Source: Bubalus kerabau (lineage: Eukaryota; Chordata; Mammalia; Artiodactyla; Bovidae). Taken from it: 64,000 nucleotides of DNA. The notes beneath the pieces are model-generated. The model saw only the letters and a program-made list of their open reading frames with translations. It searched no databases and was not told where the DNA came from. Of this stretch, positions 20,370 through 32,024 are shown piece by piece. The DNA lies in NCBI RefSeq assembly GCF_029407905.1, contig NC_073625.1:173682240-173746239 (forward strand), in the 5' to 3' direction. Both the position numbers and the translations under genes were made by a program. Position 1 is the first letter of the stretch, and every line of letters begins with the position of its first letter.

Positions 20370-20380
20370 CAAGGAATATA

Positions 20381-21790
20381 AATGAGGCCCCAGTATGGAA
20401 TCTAGAGCAGTTTTTATCAAAATATCTTTCTTTTTCTCTAATCTCCAACCTTCCATTCTTCACTCTCTCTCCCTAGATTAGCAGCTCTCAACCGCCCATT
20501 CTCTCTCTCTACATCCATCCTCGGTCCCTGCTCACTTCCACTTGTTGCCTCTGATAAAGTCATACCCCCACTCTCCATTCCCCCTTAGAATCTATCCCTG
20601 TGACTTGTACTCTATCCCTCTTCCTTTTCCCTGATTCTCCAATGATCTAATCTGGACCTTCCCAGCTCTTCTCTACAGTTGGATGTGGGTGGATGGGAGG
20701 GACTGAACGGCTCAGGCTGTACCAAATTTAGCAGCCAGGAGGAGGACAGAGAGAGCTGGCAGCACGCACATGTGTGAAGAGTTGGAGAGTTTTTCACCCT
20801 ACTCACAAATGTGCAAAGAAGACATAGCATTTCATTTCTCCAAAATTGTTCTCATCTTTCCTACAAGCTTCCAACCACTAAATAGAAGGAGAAATATTCT
20901 GGCACCATTTAAATTGACATTTTAGGTACATGGTATTTACCTTTAGGTATTATCATCTTTTTAGGTATTAAAAAATGCTGTCTCTTAGGCAACTGCATCC
21001 TCCTTTTTCTCTTTTTGAGATGGTATCTGGGTTTTTGGTGGAATTATGGCTGACAACCCTGGAGGGACAGAGAGAAGAATATGGAAACCCCAGACCCACG
21101 TAGCATCTTCTGCTTCCTTGCTGATTTCCGTTGTGGGGGGCAGGGGTCTGGACTTTCCTGGGTTGTATCTACCCCTTCCCTGGGAGGTCAGTGAGGACTT
21201 GCTGCTGAGGCTGTGTTTACAGCAACTGTGGTCTGAATCCTCCTGGCTTGGAAGCTCACTGATGACTCTGTCTCTGCTCTGGCTGCTGCTGCTGCAGACC
21301 CCTCATCCTCCACCTGGCTCTTGCTGAGAATGTTCACCCTGGGTCTTGCTGCTGACTCACCTTCCCTTGAGGGTTGAGGTGTGGTCTCTTGGCTCTCAAC
21401 TCAGTTACACCCCAGGCCTCTTCTCTGGACCAGATGGAAGCTCCTTCACCCAATTTATTCCTGGGGGCAGCCCAGGAAATTAGATTCTGCCTCTCTCCCT
21501 GCAGAATCATGCCATGCTACTGAGTTCAGTTGGGATGTAGCCACTCTCAGGGTGATGCCAGCCAACCTGCAAGGTGAGCCCCTCCCAAAGCCCCGAAGAG
21601 GAAGACTTCAGATGCCCCCAGCCTTTCCCCCACCTACTTAACAGACCTGCCCACTTTGGGTGGAATCAGGGAAAGGGAGATTAAAGTCATCTCTGACAAT
21701 CTAGTACTGATTGGGTGGGTGGTGGGGAGGTGGGGGTTCCTCTTTCTTTTCCTTCTCTACTTCCCCGTATAAAGCTCTATGATCAAGTTG
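20381..21790. other. Intergenic DNA, nothing recognised
   Basis: About 1.4 kb with no identifiable repeat. A plus-strand open frame at 21,046-21,327 has a Leu-rich end but no recognisable domain or splice context; I do not call it a gene. Confidence 0.4.
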
Positions 21791-21793
21791 ACT

Positions 21794-22079
21794 TTTGTTT
21801 TAGTTTTGTTTTATTTAATTTATTTTATTGATGTATAAGTTGATTTACAATGTTGTGTTAGTTTCTGTTACAGCAAAGTGACTCAGTTTTACATATATAT
21901 ATATTTTCTTTTTCATATTCTTTTCTGTTATGGCTTATCACAGGGTATTGAATATAGTTCCTTATGGGACCTTGTTTATCCATTCTATATGTAATATTTG
22001 CATCTGCTAATTCCTAACTCCTAATCTGTCCCTATCTATCCCTCCCCCATTTCCTTCACCCTTGACAACCACAAGTCTA
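21794..22079 (-). mobile_element. L1 LINE 3'-end fragment
   Basis: Reverse artiodactyl L1 3' UTR: T-rich tail, AAGTTGATTTACAATGTTGTG, ACAGCAAAGTGACTCAG, TATCACAGGGTATTGAATATAG, GACAACCACAAGTCTATT. A second T run follows at 22,079-22,095. Confidence 0.85.
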
Positions 22080-22300
22080 TTTTTTTTTTTTTTTTAGCCA
22101 GTGGACAAATGCATGTCTTTATGGTATCAATCACTTACAGATTCAAAACTCCAAGAGAAAAATGTGCTAAAGGAATAAGCCACCATGTCACTAAAGGAAA
22201 TATGCAAAGTACCAAAAAGTTGGGCATGTTATGTATGAAGCATCAGAGGACATTTTTTTCTGTGCCTATTCCTATTTATTTGACCAATTCGATTTTATAT

Positions 22301-22408
22301 GCCTGGAGAATCCCAGGGACGGGGGAGCCTGGTGGGCTGCTATCTATGGGGTCGCACAGAGTCAGACACAACTGAAACGTCTTAGCAGCAGCAGCAGCAG
22401 CAGCAGCA
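22301..22408 (+). mobile_element. 5'-truncated Bov-A2 SINE
   Basis: Starts within the second monomer (GCCTGGAGAATCCCAGGGACG) and ends in an (AGC)n tail of about eight units. Confidence 0.88.
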
Positions 22409-22635
22409 TAGGGAATGAGGCATGTCCCCTTTACTTTTCTTTCTTTTTTTTAAATCAGAGTACAGTTGCTTTACACTGTTGTTTCAGTTTCTGCTGTACA
22501 GCAAAGTGAATCAGCTATGCATATACATATATCACCTTTTTTTGTACTTCCTTCCCATTTAGGCCACCACAGAGCACCGAGTAGAGTTCCCTGTGCTATA
22601 CAGTAGCTCTCACTAGTTATCTGTTCTATATATGT

Positions 22636-22863
22636 GTGTGTGTGCTCAGTTGTGTCTGATTCTTTTCAACCCCATGTAGCCCACCAGGCTGTAGCCCACC
22701 AGGTTCCTCTGTCCATGCATTTTCCAGACAAGAATACTGGAGTGGATTGCCGTTTGCCACTCTAGGGAATCTTCGTGACCCAGGGATCAAACCTGTGTCT
22801 TCTGCCATCTCCTGCATTGGCAGGCAGATTCTTTACCACTCCACCACATGGGAATCCCCATAG
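22636..22863 (-). mobile_element. Bov-tA SINE inside L1
   Basis: Reverse Bov-tA with TG-rich tail and tRNA-like head ending CCACATGGGAATCCCC. Duplication TATATATGT at 22627-22635 and 22864-22872. A short internal repeat (GTAGCCCACCAGGCT/GTAGCCCACCAGGTT) marks a local duplication. Confidence 0.88.
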
Positions 22864-23047
22864 TATATATGTCAATCGCAATCTCCCAATTCATTCCCCC
22901 TACACTTTCCCACTTGGTATCCATATGTTTCTTCTCTACCTCTGTGTCTCTATTTCTGCTTTGCAAATAAGATCATCTTTACCATTTTTCTAGATTCCAC
23001 ATTTTTCTATATTTCTAGATTAATACATTAGTCATTCATTGAAAAGT

Positions 23048-23345
23048 GGAAGTGAAAGTGAAAGTTGCTCAGTTGTGTCTGACTCTTTGTGATTCCATGG
23101 ACTATACAGTCCATGGATTTCTCCAGGCCAGAATATTGGAATGGGTAGCCTTTCCCTTCTCCAGGGGATCTTCCCAACCCAGGGATCAAACCTGGGTCCC
23201 CCACATTGCAGGTGGATTCTTTACCAGCTGAGCCACAAGGGAAGCCCTGAAGTGGGTAGCCGATCCCTTCTCCAGCAGATCTTCTCGAACCAGGAATCAA
23301 ACTGGGGTATTCCGCATTGCAGGCAGATTCTTTACCAACTGAGCT
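23048..23345 (-). mobile_element. Bov-tA SINE with a second tRNA-like head, inside L1
   Basis: Body and first head (23,048-23,247, ending CCACAAGGGAAGCCC) are followed by another linker and head (23,248-23,345: CGATCCCTTCTCCAGCAGATC to TTTACCAACTGAGCT). This is either an extended Bov-tA subtype or two adjoining insertions. Confidence 0.8.
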
Positions 23346-23468
23346 AATTATATGATTATTTGTTTTTCTTTTTCTGACTTACTTCACTCTGTATGACAGT
23401 CTCTAGTTCCATCCATTTCTCTGCAAATGAGACAATTTTGTTCCTTTTTATGGCTGAGTAATGTTCCA

Positions 23469-23740
23469 AGAAGGCAATGGCACCCCACTCCAGTACTCTT
23501 GCCTGGAAAATCCCATGGATGGAGGAGCCTGGTGGGCTACAGTCCATGGGGTCGCTCAGAGTGGGACATGACTGAGCGACTTCACTTTCACTTTTCACTT
23601 TCATGCATTGGAGAAGGAAATGGCAACCCACTCCAGTGTTCTTGCCTGGAGAATCCCAGGGACGGGGAAGCCTGGTGGGCTGCTGTCTATAGGGTCGCAC
23701 AGAGTCGAACACAACTGAAGCGACTTAGCAACAGCAGCAG
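23469..23740 (+). mobile_element. Bov-A2 SINE inside L1 ORF2
   Basis: Complete dimer from AGAAGGCAATGGCACCCC to the AGC-type tail. Short duplication TGTTCCA at 23462-23468 and 23741-23747 restores the L1 text AATGTTCCATTGTATA across the site. Confidence 0.92.
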
Positions 23741-23885
23741 TGTTCCATTGTATACATGCACCACATCTTCTTTATCCATTCCTTTGTTAATGGACATTTT
23801 GGTTGCTTCTATGTCCTGGCTGCTGTAAATGGTGCTGCAATAAACATTGGGGTGCATGTATCTTTTTGAATTATAGTTTACTTTG

Positions 23886-24078
23886 GGCTTCCCTCATAGC
23901 TCAGTTGGTTAAGAATCTGCTTGCAATGCAGGAGACCTGGGTTCAATCCCAAGATTTGGAAGATCCCCTGGAAAAGGGAAAGGCTATCCACTCCAGTATT
24001 CTGGCCTCGAGAATTCCATGGACTATTCAGTCCATGGGGTTGCAAAGAGTGGGACACAACTGAGCGACTTTCACTTTT
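23886..24078 (+). mobile_element. Bov-tA SINE inside L1 ORF2
   Basis: tRNA head (GGGCTTCCCTCATAGCTCAG) and Bov-A body to GACACAACTGAGCGACTTTC. It interrupts L1 between AATTATAGTTTACT and GAGTATATATCCAG. Confidence 0.9.
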
Positions 24079-25834
24079 ACTGAGTATATATCCAGTAGTG
24101 GAATTGTTGGGTCATATGGTAGTTCTATTTTTAGTTTTCTAAGGAACCTCCATACTGTTCTCCATAGTGACTGTATCAGTTTACATTCCTATCAACAGTG
24201 CAAGAGGGTTCCCTTTTCTCCACACCCTCTCCAGTATTTATTGTTTGTAGATTTTTTGATAATGGCCATTCTGACTGGGGTGAGGTAATAACCTCATTAT
24301 AGTTTTGATTTGCATTTCTTTGGTAACTAGTGATGTTGAACATCTTTTCATATGTTTGTTGGCCATCTGTATAAATTCTTCGGACAAATGTCTATTTAGG
24401 TCTTCTACCCATTTTTGATTAGGTTATTTGTTTCTTTGATATTGAGCTGCATGAACTTATTGTATATTTTGGAGACTAACCTTTTGTCAGTGATTTTGTT
24501 TGCAAATATTTTCCCCCATTCTGAGTATTGTCTTATATTGTTTATGGTTTCTTTTGCTGTGCAAATGTTTTTAAGTTTAATTAGGTCCCATTTGTTTATT
24601 TTTGTTTTTATATTCATTAGTCTAGAAAGTGGGTAAAAAGGGATCTTGCTGCAATGTATGTTAAAGAGTGTTCTGCCTATGTTTTCCTTTAAGGGTTTTA
24701 TAGTGTCTGGCCTTACATTTAGGTCTTTAATCCATTTCAAGTTTATTTTTGTGTATGGTGTTAGGGAGTGTTCTAATTTCATTCTTTTACATGTAGCTGT
24801 CCAGTTTTCCCAATTCCTCTTAATGAAGAGGCTGCCTTTTCTCCATTGTATATTCTTGCCTCCTTTGTCATAGACTAGGTGACCATAGGTGAGTGGGTTT
24901 ATCTCAGAACTTTCTATCCTGCTCCATTCATCTATATTTCTATTTTTGTGCCAGTACCATACTGTCCTGATTACTGTAGCTTTGTAGTATATTTGGAAGC
25001 CAGGGAACTTGTTTCCTCCAGCTCCATTTTTCTTTCCCAAGATTGCTTTGGCTATTCAGGGTCTTTTGTGTTTTCATACAAATTGTATAATTTTTGTTCT
25101 AACTTTGTGAAAAATGCCACTGGTAATTTGATAGGGGTTGCATTGAGTCTGTAGATTGCTTTTGGTAATATAGTCATTTTCACAATATTGATTCTTCCAA
25201 TCCAAGAACGTGGTGTATCTCTCCACTTGTTTGTGTTGTCTTTATTTTCTTTCATCAGCAGCTTATAGTTCTCTGCATACAGGTCTTTTTCCTCCTTAGG
25301 CAGGTTTATTCCTATGTATTTTATTCTTTTGTTGCAATGGTAGATGAGATTGTTTCCTTAATTTCTCTTTCTGATCTTTTGTTGTTAGTGCATAGGAATG
25401 CAAGAGATTCCTGTATATTAATTTTGTATCCTGAAACTTTACTAAATTCATTGATTAGCTCTAAAAGTTTTCTGGTAGCCTCTTTAAGATTTTCAATGTA
25501 TAGTATCATGTCATCTGAAAACAGTGACAGCTTTACTTCTTGTCCAGTTTGGATTCCTTTTATTTCTTTTTCTTCTCTGATTACCATGGCAAGGAATTCC
25601 AAAACTATAATGAATAATAGTGGCAAGAGAGGACACTCTTGTCTTGCTCCTGATCATAGAGTAAATGCTTTCAGTTTTTCACCATTGAAAGTGATATTTG
25701 CTGTAGGTTTGTCATATATGACCTTTATTATACTCTGTGCACATTTTTTGGAGAGTTTTTTTTTTTTATCATAAATGGGTGTTGAATTTTGTCAAAAGCT
25801 TTTCTGCATCTATTGAGATGATCATATGGTTTTT

Positions 25835-26174
25835 TTAACAGATACACTTAAAAAAAAAGATTTACCTTGTATTTTTGGTGGTGTTGGATCCTAGTTGCTG
25901 TGCAGGCTTTTCTCTAGCTGCAGTCAGTGGAGGCTGCTCTCTAACTGGGGTATGTGGGCCTCTCATTTCAGTGGCCTCTCTTTTGCAGAGCATGGGCTCT
26001 GCACGTGGACTTCAGTAGTTGTGGCTTCTGGGCTTTAGAGCACAGGCTCAGTGGTTGTGGTACATGGGCTTAGTTGCTTCATGGCATGTGGGATCTTCCT
26101 GGACCAGTGATCGAACCCATGTCCCCTGCACTGGCAGTTGGATTCTCTACCGCTGAACCACCAGGGAAGACCCA
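25835..26174 (-). mobile_element. CHR SINE inside L1 ORF2
   Basis: Full-length reverse CHR (CTAGTTGCTGTGCAGGCTTTTC to ACCGCTGAACCACCAGGGAAG). Perfect 14-base duplication ATCATATGGTTTTT at 25821-25834 and 26175-26188. Confidence 0.93.
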
Positions 26175-27919
26175 ATCATATGGTTTTTAGTCTTTAATTT
26201 GTTAATGTGGTGTATCACACTGACTGATTTGCATGTATTGAAGAATCCTGGCATCCCTGGGATAAATCCCACTTGATTATAATCCTTTTAAGGTATTGTT
26301 GGATTCGGTTTGCTGGTATTTTGTTGAGGATATTTGTGTCTATTTTCATCAGTGATATTGGCCTATAATTTTCTTTTTTTGTGTGTGGTATCTTTGTTTG
26401 GTTTTGGTATCAAGGTGATGGGAGCCTCTTAAAATAAGCTTGGGAGTGTTCCTCTTTCTGCAGGTTTTTGGAAGAGCTTGAGAAGGATAGGTGTTAGCTC
26501 TTCACTAAATGTTTGATAGACTTCACCTGTGAAGCCATTTGTCCTGGACCTTTGTTTGATGGGAGTTTTGTAAAGCACAGTTTCAGTTTCATTACTTTGA
26601 TCAGTCTCTTCATGTTTTCTGTTTCATCTTGGTTCGGTATTGGAAGTTTGTGCTTTTCTAAGAGTCTGTACTTCTTCCAGGTTTTCCATTTTATTGGCAT
26701 ATAGTTGTTTGTAGTAGTTTCTTATGATCCTTTGTATTTCTGTGATGTCTGTTGTAACTTCTTTTTAATTTTTAATTTTATTGATTTGAATCCTCTTCCT
26801 TATTTCCTTGATGAATCTGGCTAAAGGTCTATCAATTTTATTTTCTCGAAGAACCAACTTTTAGTTTCATTGATCTTTGCTATTGTTTTCTTGGTTTCTA
26901 TTTCATTTATTTCTGCTCTGAAGTTTATGATTTCTTTCCTCCTACTAACTTTGGGGTTTTCTTTGTTCTTTCTCTGTTTGCTTTAGGTGCAAGATTAGGT
27001 TATTTGTTTGAGATTTTTCTTGTTTCTTAAGGTAGGATTCTATTGCAGTTCCCTTTTAGAACTGCTTTTGCTGCATCCCATAGGTTTTTGGTCATTTTCA
27101 TTGTCATTTGTCTCTAGGTTTTTTTTAAAATTTCCTTGTTTATTTCTTCAGTGATCAATTGGTTATTTAATAGCATATTGTTTAGCCTCCATGTGTTTGG
27201 GTTTTTTTTTTTTTTTTACAGCTTTTCCCCCCGTAATTGATGCCTAACCTCTTAGCATTGTGATCAGAAAAGATGTTTGATATGATTCTAATTTCCTTAA
27301 ATTTATCAAGGTTTGATTTGTGACCAAAGATGTGATCTACCCTGGAGAATGTTCTATGTACACTTGAGAAGAAAGTGTATCTGTTGCTTTCAGATGGAAT
27401 ATCCTATAAATATCAATTAAGTCTCTCTGGTTCAATGTGTCATTTAAGGCTTGTGTTTCCTTATTAATTTTCGTTTTGATTATTTATACGTTGGTATAAG
27501 TGGAGTGTTATTGTGTTACTATCGATTTTCCCTTTTACAGCTGTTAGCATTTACCTTACATCTTCAGGTGCTCCTATGTTGGGTACATAAATATTTACAA
27601 TTGTTGTATCTTCTTGGATTGCTCCCTTGATCATTATGTTATGTCCTTCTTTGTCTCTTGTTTATAAGTCTATTTTGTCTGATATAATTATTGCTGCTCC
27701 AGCTTTCTTTTGATTTACATCTGCATGGAGTATCTTTTTCCATCCTCTCATTTTCAGTCTGTATGTGTCCTAGGTAGGCAGCGTATATAAGTTATTGTTT
27801 TTGTATCCATTCAGTCAGTCTATGTCTTTTGGTTGGAGCATTCAATCCATTTACATTTAAGGTAACTATTGATATGTATGTCCTATTACCAGTTTAATTG
27901 TTTTGAGTTTGTTTTTGTA

Positions 27920-28743
27920 CTTCTTTTTCTTCTCTTGTGCTTCCTGCCTAGAAAAATTCCCTTTGCACTTGTTGTAAAGCTGATTTGGCAGTGCTGAATT
28001 CTCTCAGCTTTTGCTTTTCTGTAAAGCTTTTGATTTATCTGTCAAATCTGAATGAGATCCTTGCAAGAGTCATCTTGGTTGTAGGTTTTCCCCTTCCATC
28101 ACTTTAAATATATCCTGCCACTCCCTTCTGGCATGCAGAGTTTCTGTTGAAAAATCAGCAGATAACCTTATGGGGATTCCCTTGTATATTATTTGTTGCT
28201 TTTCCTTTGTGTTTTAAATATTTTTCTTTGTATTCAATTTTTGTTAGTGTGATTAACATGTGTCTTGGCATGCTTCTCCTTGTGTGTATCCTGTATGGGA
28301 CTCTGCAATTCCTGGATTTGGTTGACTATTTCCTTTCCCATATTAGGGAAATTTTCGACTATAATCTCTTCAAATTTTTTCTCAGACCCCTTCCTCTTGC
28401 TCTTCTTCTTCTGCTTCTGGGACCTCTACAATTGGTACACTTAATGTTGTCCCAGAGGTCTCTGGGGTTGTCCTCATTTTTAAAAAAACATTCTTTTTCC
28501 TTTATTCTGCTCCACAGCATTTATTTCCACAATTCTGTCTTCTAGTTCACTTATCCATTCTTCTGCCTCTGTTATTCTGCTGTTGGTTTCTTCTAGGGTG
28601 TTTTCCAGTTCAGTTACTGTGTTGTTCATCACTCCTTGTTTGTTCTTTAGTTCTTCCATGTCCTTGTTAAACATTTCTTGTATCTTCTCAATCTGTGCCT
28701 CCATTCTATTTCCAAGATCTTGGATCATCTTTACTAACACCAC
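27920..28743 (-). pseudogene. L1 ORF1 remnant (coiled-coil RNA-binding protein)
   Basis: An 87-codon open stretch at 28,743-28,480 has heptad-like text (MEELKNKQG, TELENTLEETNSRITEAEE, WISELEDRIVEI), the typical ORF1p coiled coil. Degenerate C-terminal-domain text follows to about 27,920 with several stops. ORF1p normally trimerises and coats L1 RNA. Confidence 0.8.
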
Positions 28744-29245
28744 TCTGAATTATTTTCAGGTAGTTTGCCTATTTCTTCCTCATGTGGTCTCGTGTGTTTT
28801 GTTTTTTTCACCTTGCTCCTTCATCTGCAGCATAGTTCTGTCATCTCATTTTGTCTAATTTACTGTGCTTATGATCTTTCCCCAGGCTGCAGGAACTATG
28901 GTTCCTCTTACTTTTGTTGTCTATCCCCCAGTGAGTGAATTTGGTCCAGGGGCTTATGTAGGCTTTCTGGTGAGAGGGACTGGTGCCTGTGCTCTGGTGG
29001 GTAGAGCTGAGTCTTCCTTCTGATGGGCAGGGCTGTGTCAGATGGTGTATTTTGGGGCATCTGTGAGCTTAGTATGACTTTAGGCAGCCTGTATGCTGAT
29101 GAATGGGGCTGTATTCCTATCTTGCTAGTTGTTTGGTATGAGGTGTCCAGCATTGGAGCCTGTAGTCAGTTGGGAGGAGCCAGTTCTTGGTGTTGAGATG
29201 AATACTTCCAGGAATGTGCAAGTCAGTTAATATTCCCTGGATCCA

Positions 29246-29352
29246 GGAATTCTCTGGCAGTCGAATGTCCTGGACTTGGCTCTCCCCCTCCAGTGGCCCA
29301 GGCCTGACCTCTTTCTGGCTGGGGAATCAAGAGCCTACACAGTGCAGCCAGA
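29246..29352 (+). mobile_element. CHR-type tRNA-Glu SINE (short form) in the L1 5' region
   Basis: Plus-strand copy GGAATTCTCTGGCAGTCGAATG, CCCAGGCCTGACCTCTTTCTGG, CTGGGGAATCAAGAGCC, then an A-rich tail. It leads directly into a long A-rich tract. Confidence 0.7.
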
Positions 29353-29740
29353 GAAAAAAGAAAGAAAAAAAAAAACCCCAAGACAAATAGCAAAACCAAC
29401 AAAAAACAAAAACACACAAAGAAAATTAAAAAAAAAAAAAAAAACACTAGCACAAAGAATTTAAAAAATGGAAATAATAAATAAGGACTAAACTAATAAA
29501 AACACAAAAATGAAAAAGAGAACAAAAGCAGAAAGCAAACCAAAAAAAATCAAACAAAACATAAAACAAACTCATAAAAATAATAATAAAAAGTGCAAAA
29601 GCAAGAATAAAAACAAAAAACAACCATAAAGTTAAAATAGAAAAATAAAAAATATTTTAAAAATAAAAGCAAAATAATAAAAATAACACTAACAACTGAA
29701 CAAAGCAAAACAAAACAAAAAGAATAATTGTAATAAGAGT
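29350..29740 (+). repeat. A-rich, strongly strand-asymmetric tract
   Basis: About 390 bases of A with scattered C and T and very little G, made of loose AAAAC/AAAAT/AATAA units. It is either the tail of the CHR SINE at 29,246 grown by slippage or a homopurine/pyrimidine block of the L1 5' region. Confidence 0.75.
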
Positions 29741-30699
29741 ATTTTCCTGGGGCCTCTGCTATCAGTGTCCGTACTCCCATGGTGAGTCACAGCCAACCCC
29801 TGCCTCCCCAGGAGACCCTCAAGGTAGGTATCTGGACCTGATGTGGGCACTGTGGGGCCAGATCAGATTCGGAGCTGGTCCAGCTCCTGTGTGTACCTGC
29901 TCATAAAGTCCACTCCTGCTGGAGTTAGACCATTCTCAGTTGTGGGAATGCTTGCTGTCTATTCAGATATTCGAGACACAGGATTTACCATGCTAATTGC
30001 GAGGATTTAATCCATGGCTTGTGCAGCTGCACAGAGAGATTTCCATTCCTCTTCCTTAGTTGCACTGCCCCTGGGGCTCAGCTTTGGTTTCAGCCCTACT
30101 TCTGTGTGTGTGCCACCCTCAGGCATCTGTTCTCTGCCCAGATGAGAGGGAGTAAAAGAAGTGGCTGATTGGGACACACTTGCTCACTCAGGCCAGGGAG
30201 GGGTACGGTGGCCACGTTGGGCTATGCACAAAGCATTCGTGGCGGCAGAGATCCGCAGGCAGTTGCAGCAAACTGGGGCTCGCTTGCTCTGGTGGGAGTC
30301 CCCTTCCAGAGCCTATGGAGGCAGGGTCTGGTGTGTAGGGGTGGTGCTGGTCCTACCCCTTGTGTCACTCAGCACTGGCACCTCATTTCCTAGGCAGACC
30401 ACGCTTCCTCTAGGGATATTCCTGGCCATGGAGCCCCTCACTCCTGTCTCCTCTGTGCTATCTGAACAGCCAACTGTGGTCATTTCCTCAGATCTGCTCT
30501 CAACCTGAGAGCTTCAGCACTCAGTCTCCACCAGCACAGATCTGTTCTCTTCTCCTGAGAGCTTCAGCACTCAGCCTCCACCAGTAGTGGCAAATTCCCA
30601 TCCCAGGCGGGGGACCCCAGGGCTGATTCCCAAGAAGGCCTTGGGATAGGTGGCTCTCAGGACTCCAGAGCCTACACAGACAGAGGAGGCCTTGCAAGC

Positions 30700-31390
30700 T
30701 ATGCCAACAAGAGAAATCAAGGAATCTAGAACATATTTTATTTCTCCTATGAAACCTAGCTTTCAAGATTATCTGGCGGAAAAATCCTAAAATCCTATTT
30801 GGAAGCTGATACTTAACTTTTTTTTTTTTCCTCTTTCTCTTTGTTCCCTTCTGTAACAACTCTAAACCTCTCTGAGGCAAGTAGAAAGTGCTAGAAATAT
30901 GAAGCAGGGGGAAGGGCAGTGTAAGGAAATTAAAAAAAAAAAAAAGAATCAGCATATTTGGATATTCCAAAATGAAATTATCACCGTTATGAATTTGATC
31001 ATTTTTTCTATCACATGTCATGTTCTAATGTGGTTGTTCCATAGAGGCCTGGAAGGCCAAGACCGCAGCCTGTGGGTAGACCGCGTCTGTCCGGTGAATG
31101 GCCGGAAAAAGATGTAGGTCCTCAGACAGGAAACCAGAACTCTGAGGGCAAACCTGAACAGAAAGGAGATCTGTTTACCATCCATTAAGTTCTCTTGGCC
31201 TGGAATCACAGGGCCTCAGGACTAGGACAGTTCTCCCATGTGTGGGGTGATTTTCTCTCCCAAATGAAATTGGGCCAGAGCCTGCCAAGGGAGACTTCTT
31301 TGTAGGGCTGTGCTTCCCAGACTCTACAATTCAAAAGATCAGTGTAATAAAATATTTTAAATGAGAGGACTGGCATAGAGTTACCGATTT
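30700..31390. other. Intergenic DNA between L1 elements
   Basis: A polypyrimidine run near 30,817-30,840 and an A run at 30,930-30,944. No other repeat or gene recognised. Confidence 0.4.
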
Positions 31391-31394
31391 AAAA

Positions 31395-31735
31395 AGTATA
31401 TTTGTTGAAATATAGTTGATTTATTATGTTGGGTTAATTTCTACTGTATAGCAAAGTGACTCAGTTATACATCTATACACATTCTCTTCCAAGCTCTTTT
31501 TCATTATGGTTTATCACAGGATATTGAATATAGTTCCCTGTGTTATACTGTAGGACCTTGCTGTTTATCCACCCTGTATATAAAAGTTTACATCTGCTCA
31601 CCCCAAACTTGCAATCCATCCCTCTCCTGTTTGCCTCCCCTTTGGCAACCACAAGTCTGTTCTTTATATCTGTAAGTCTGTTTCTGTTCCATAGATAGGT
31701 TTGTTTGTGTCATATTTAGATTCCACATGTGAGTT
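31395..31735 (-). mobile_element. L1 LINE 3'-end fragment
   Basis: Reverse L1 3' UTR: ATATAGTTGATTTATTATGTTG, AGCAAAGTGACTCAGTTATAC, TATCACAGGATATTGAATATAG, GGCAACCACAAGTCTGTTC, CATATTTAGATTCCACATG. Confidence 0.88.
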
Positions 31736-31899
31736 ATCAACTTTTACTTTGCCAAGCAAGTATGTTGAAAACAAACCCCCAGTTCCTATCATCATGTTTC
31801 CTTCTTTCTTTTTTTTGTGTTCAAGATTTTGTATTAAGTTATAATATTTTGAGAAAGATTTTATTTGCTTTACACAGCAGTAAAAATTATATATTATAC

Positions 31900-32024
31900 A
31901 TTGTGTGCATGCTAAGTTGTGTCTGACTCTTTGTGACCCCATGGACTGTAGCCCACCAGGTTCTTTGGTCCATGTCATTTTCCAGGCAAGAATACTGGAG
32001 TGGGTTGCCATTTTCTACTCCAAT
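31900..32024 (-). mobile_element. Bov-A monomer SINE
   Basis: Reverse body from TAAGTTGTGTCTGACTCTTTG to GTGGGTTGCCATTTTCTACTCC; no tRNA head. Confidence 0.88.

Larger units (their letters stand above)
22970..27890 (-). pseudogene. L1 ORF2 remnant (endonuclease and reverse transcriptase)
   Basis: Minus-strand fragments in order: an endonuclease start near 27,880-27,800 (LNVNGLNAPTKRH-like text), a reverse transcriptase piece at 25,626-25,321 carrying FSDDM (normally F-ADD-M), the RIN(I)VKM-ILPKAIYR-NA piece at 25,255-25,052 and a 211-codon C-terminal run at 25,040-24,405 (ending ETNNLIKNG). Further C-terminal text (YSAIKRNKI, SEVSQ) lies at about 23,460-23,360. ORF2 normally nicks target DNA and copies the RNA. 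Here it is split by frameshifts, stops, a CHR SINE and three Bov-type SINEs. Confidence 0.85.
22440..30700 (-). mobile_element. Near full-length degenerate L1 LINE carrying nested SINEs
   Basis: Reverse L1: T-rich tail and 3' UTR at the left (22,440-22,970), ORF2 remnant (about 22,970-27,890), ORF1 remnant (about 27,920-28,743) and a long 5' UTR-like region (28,744 to about 30,700). Removing five or six inserted SINEs leaves about 6.9 kb, the length of a complete L1. Many stops and frameshifts make it inactive. The right-hand boundary is inferred from loss of L1-like text and is uncertain by a few hundred bases. Confidence 0.85.

Noticed and set aside
21046..21327. 93-codon frame starting MADNPGGTERR
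   Set aside because: No domain, no flanking splice sites or poly(A) context that would support a gene or retrocopy.
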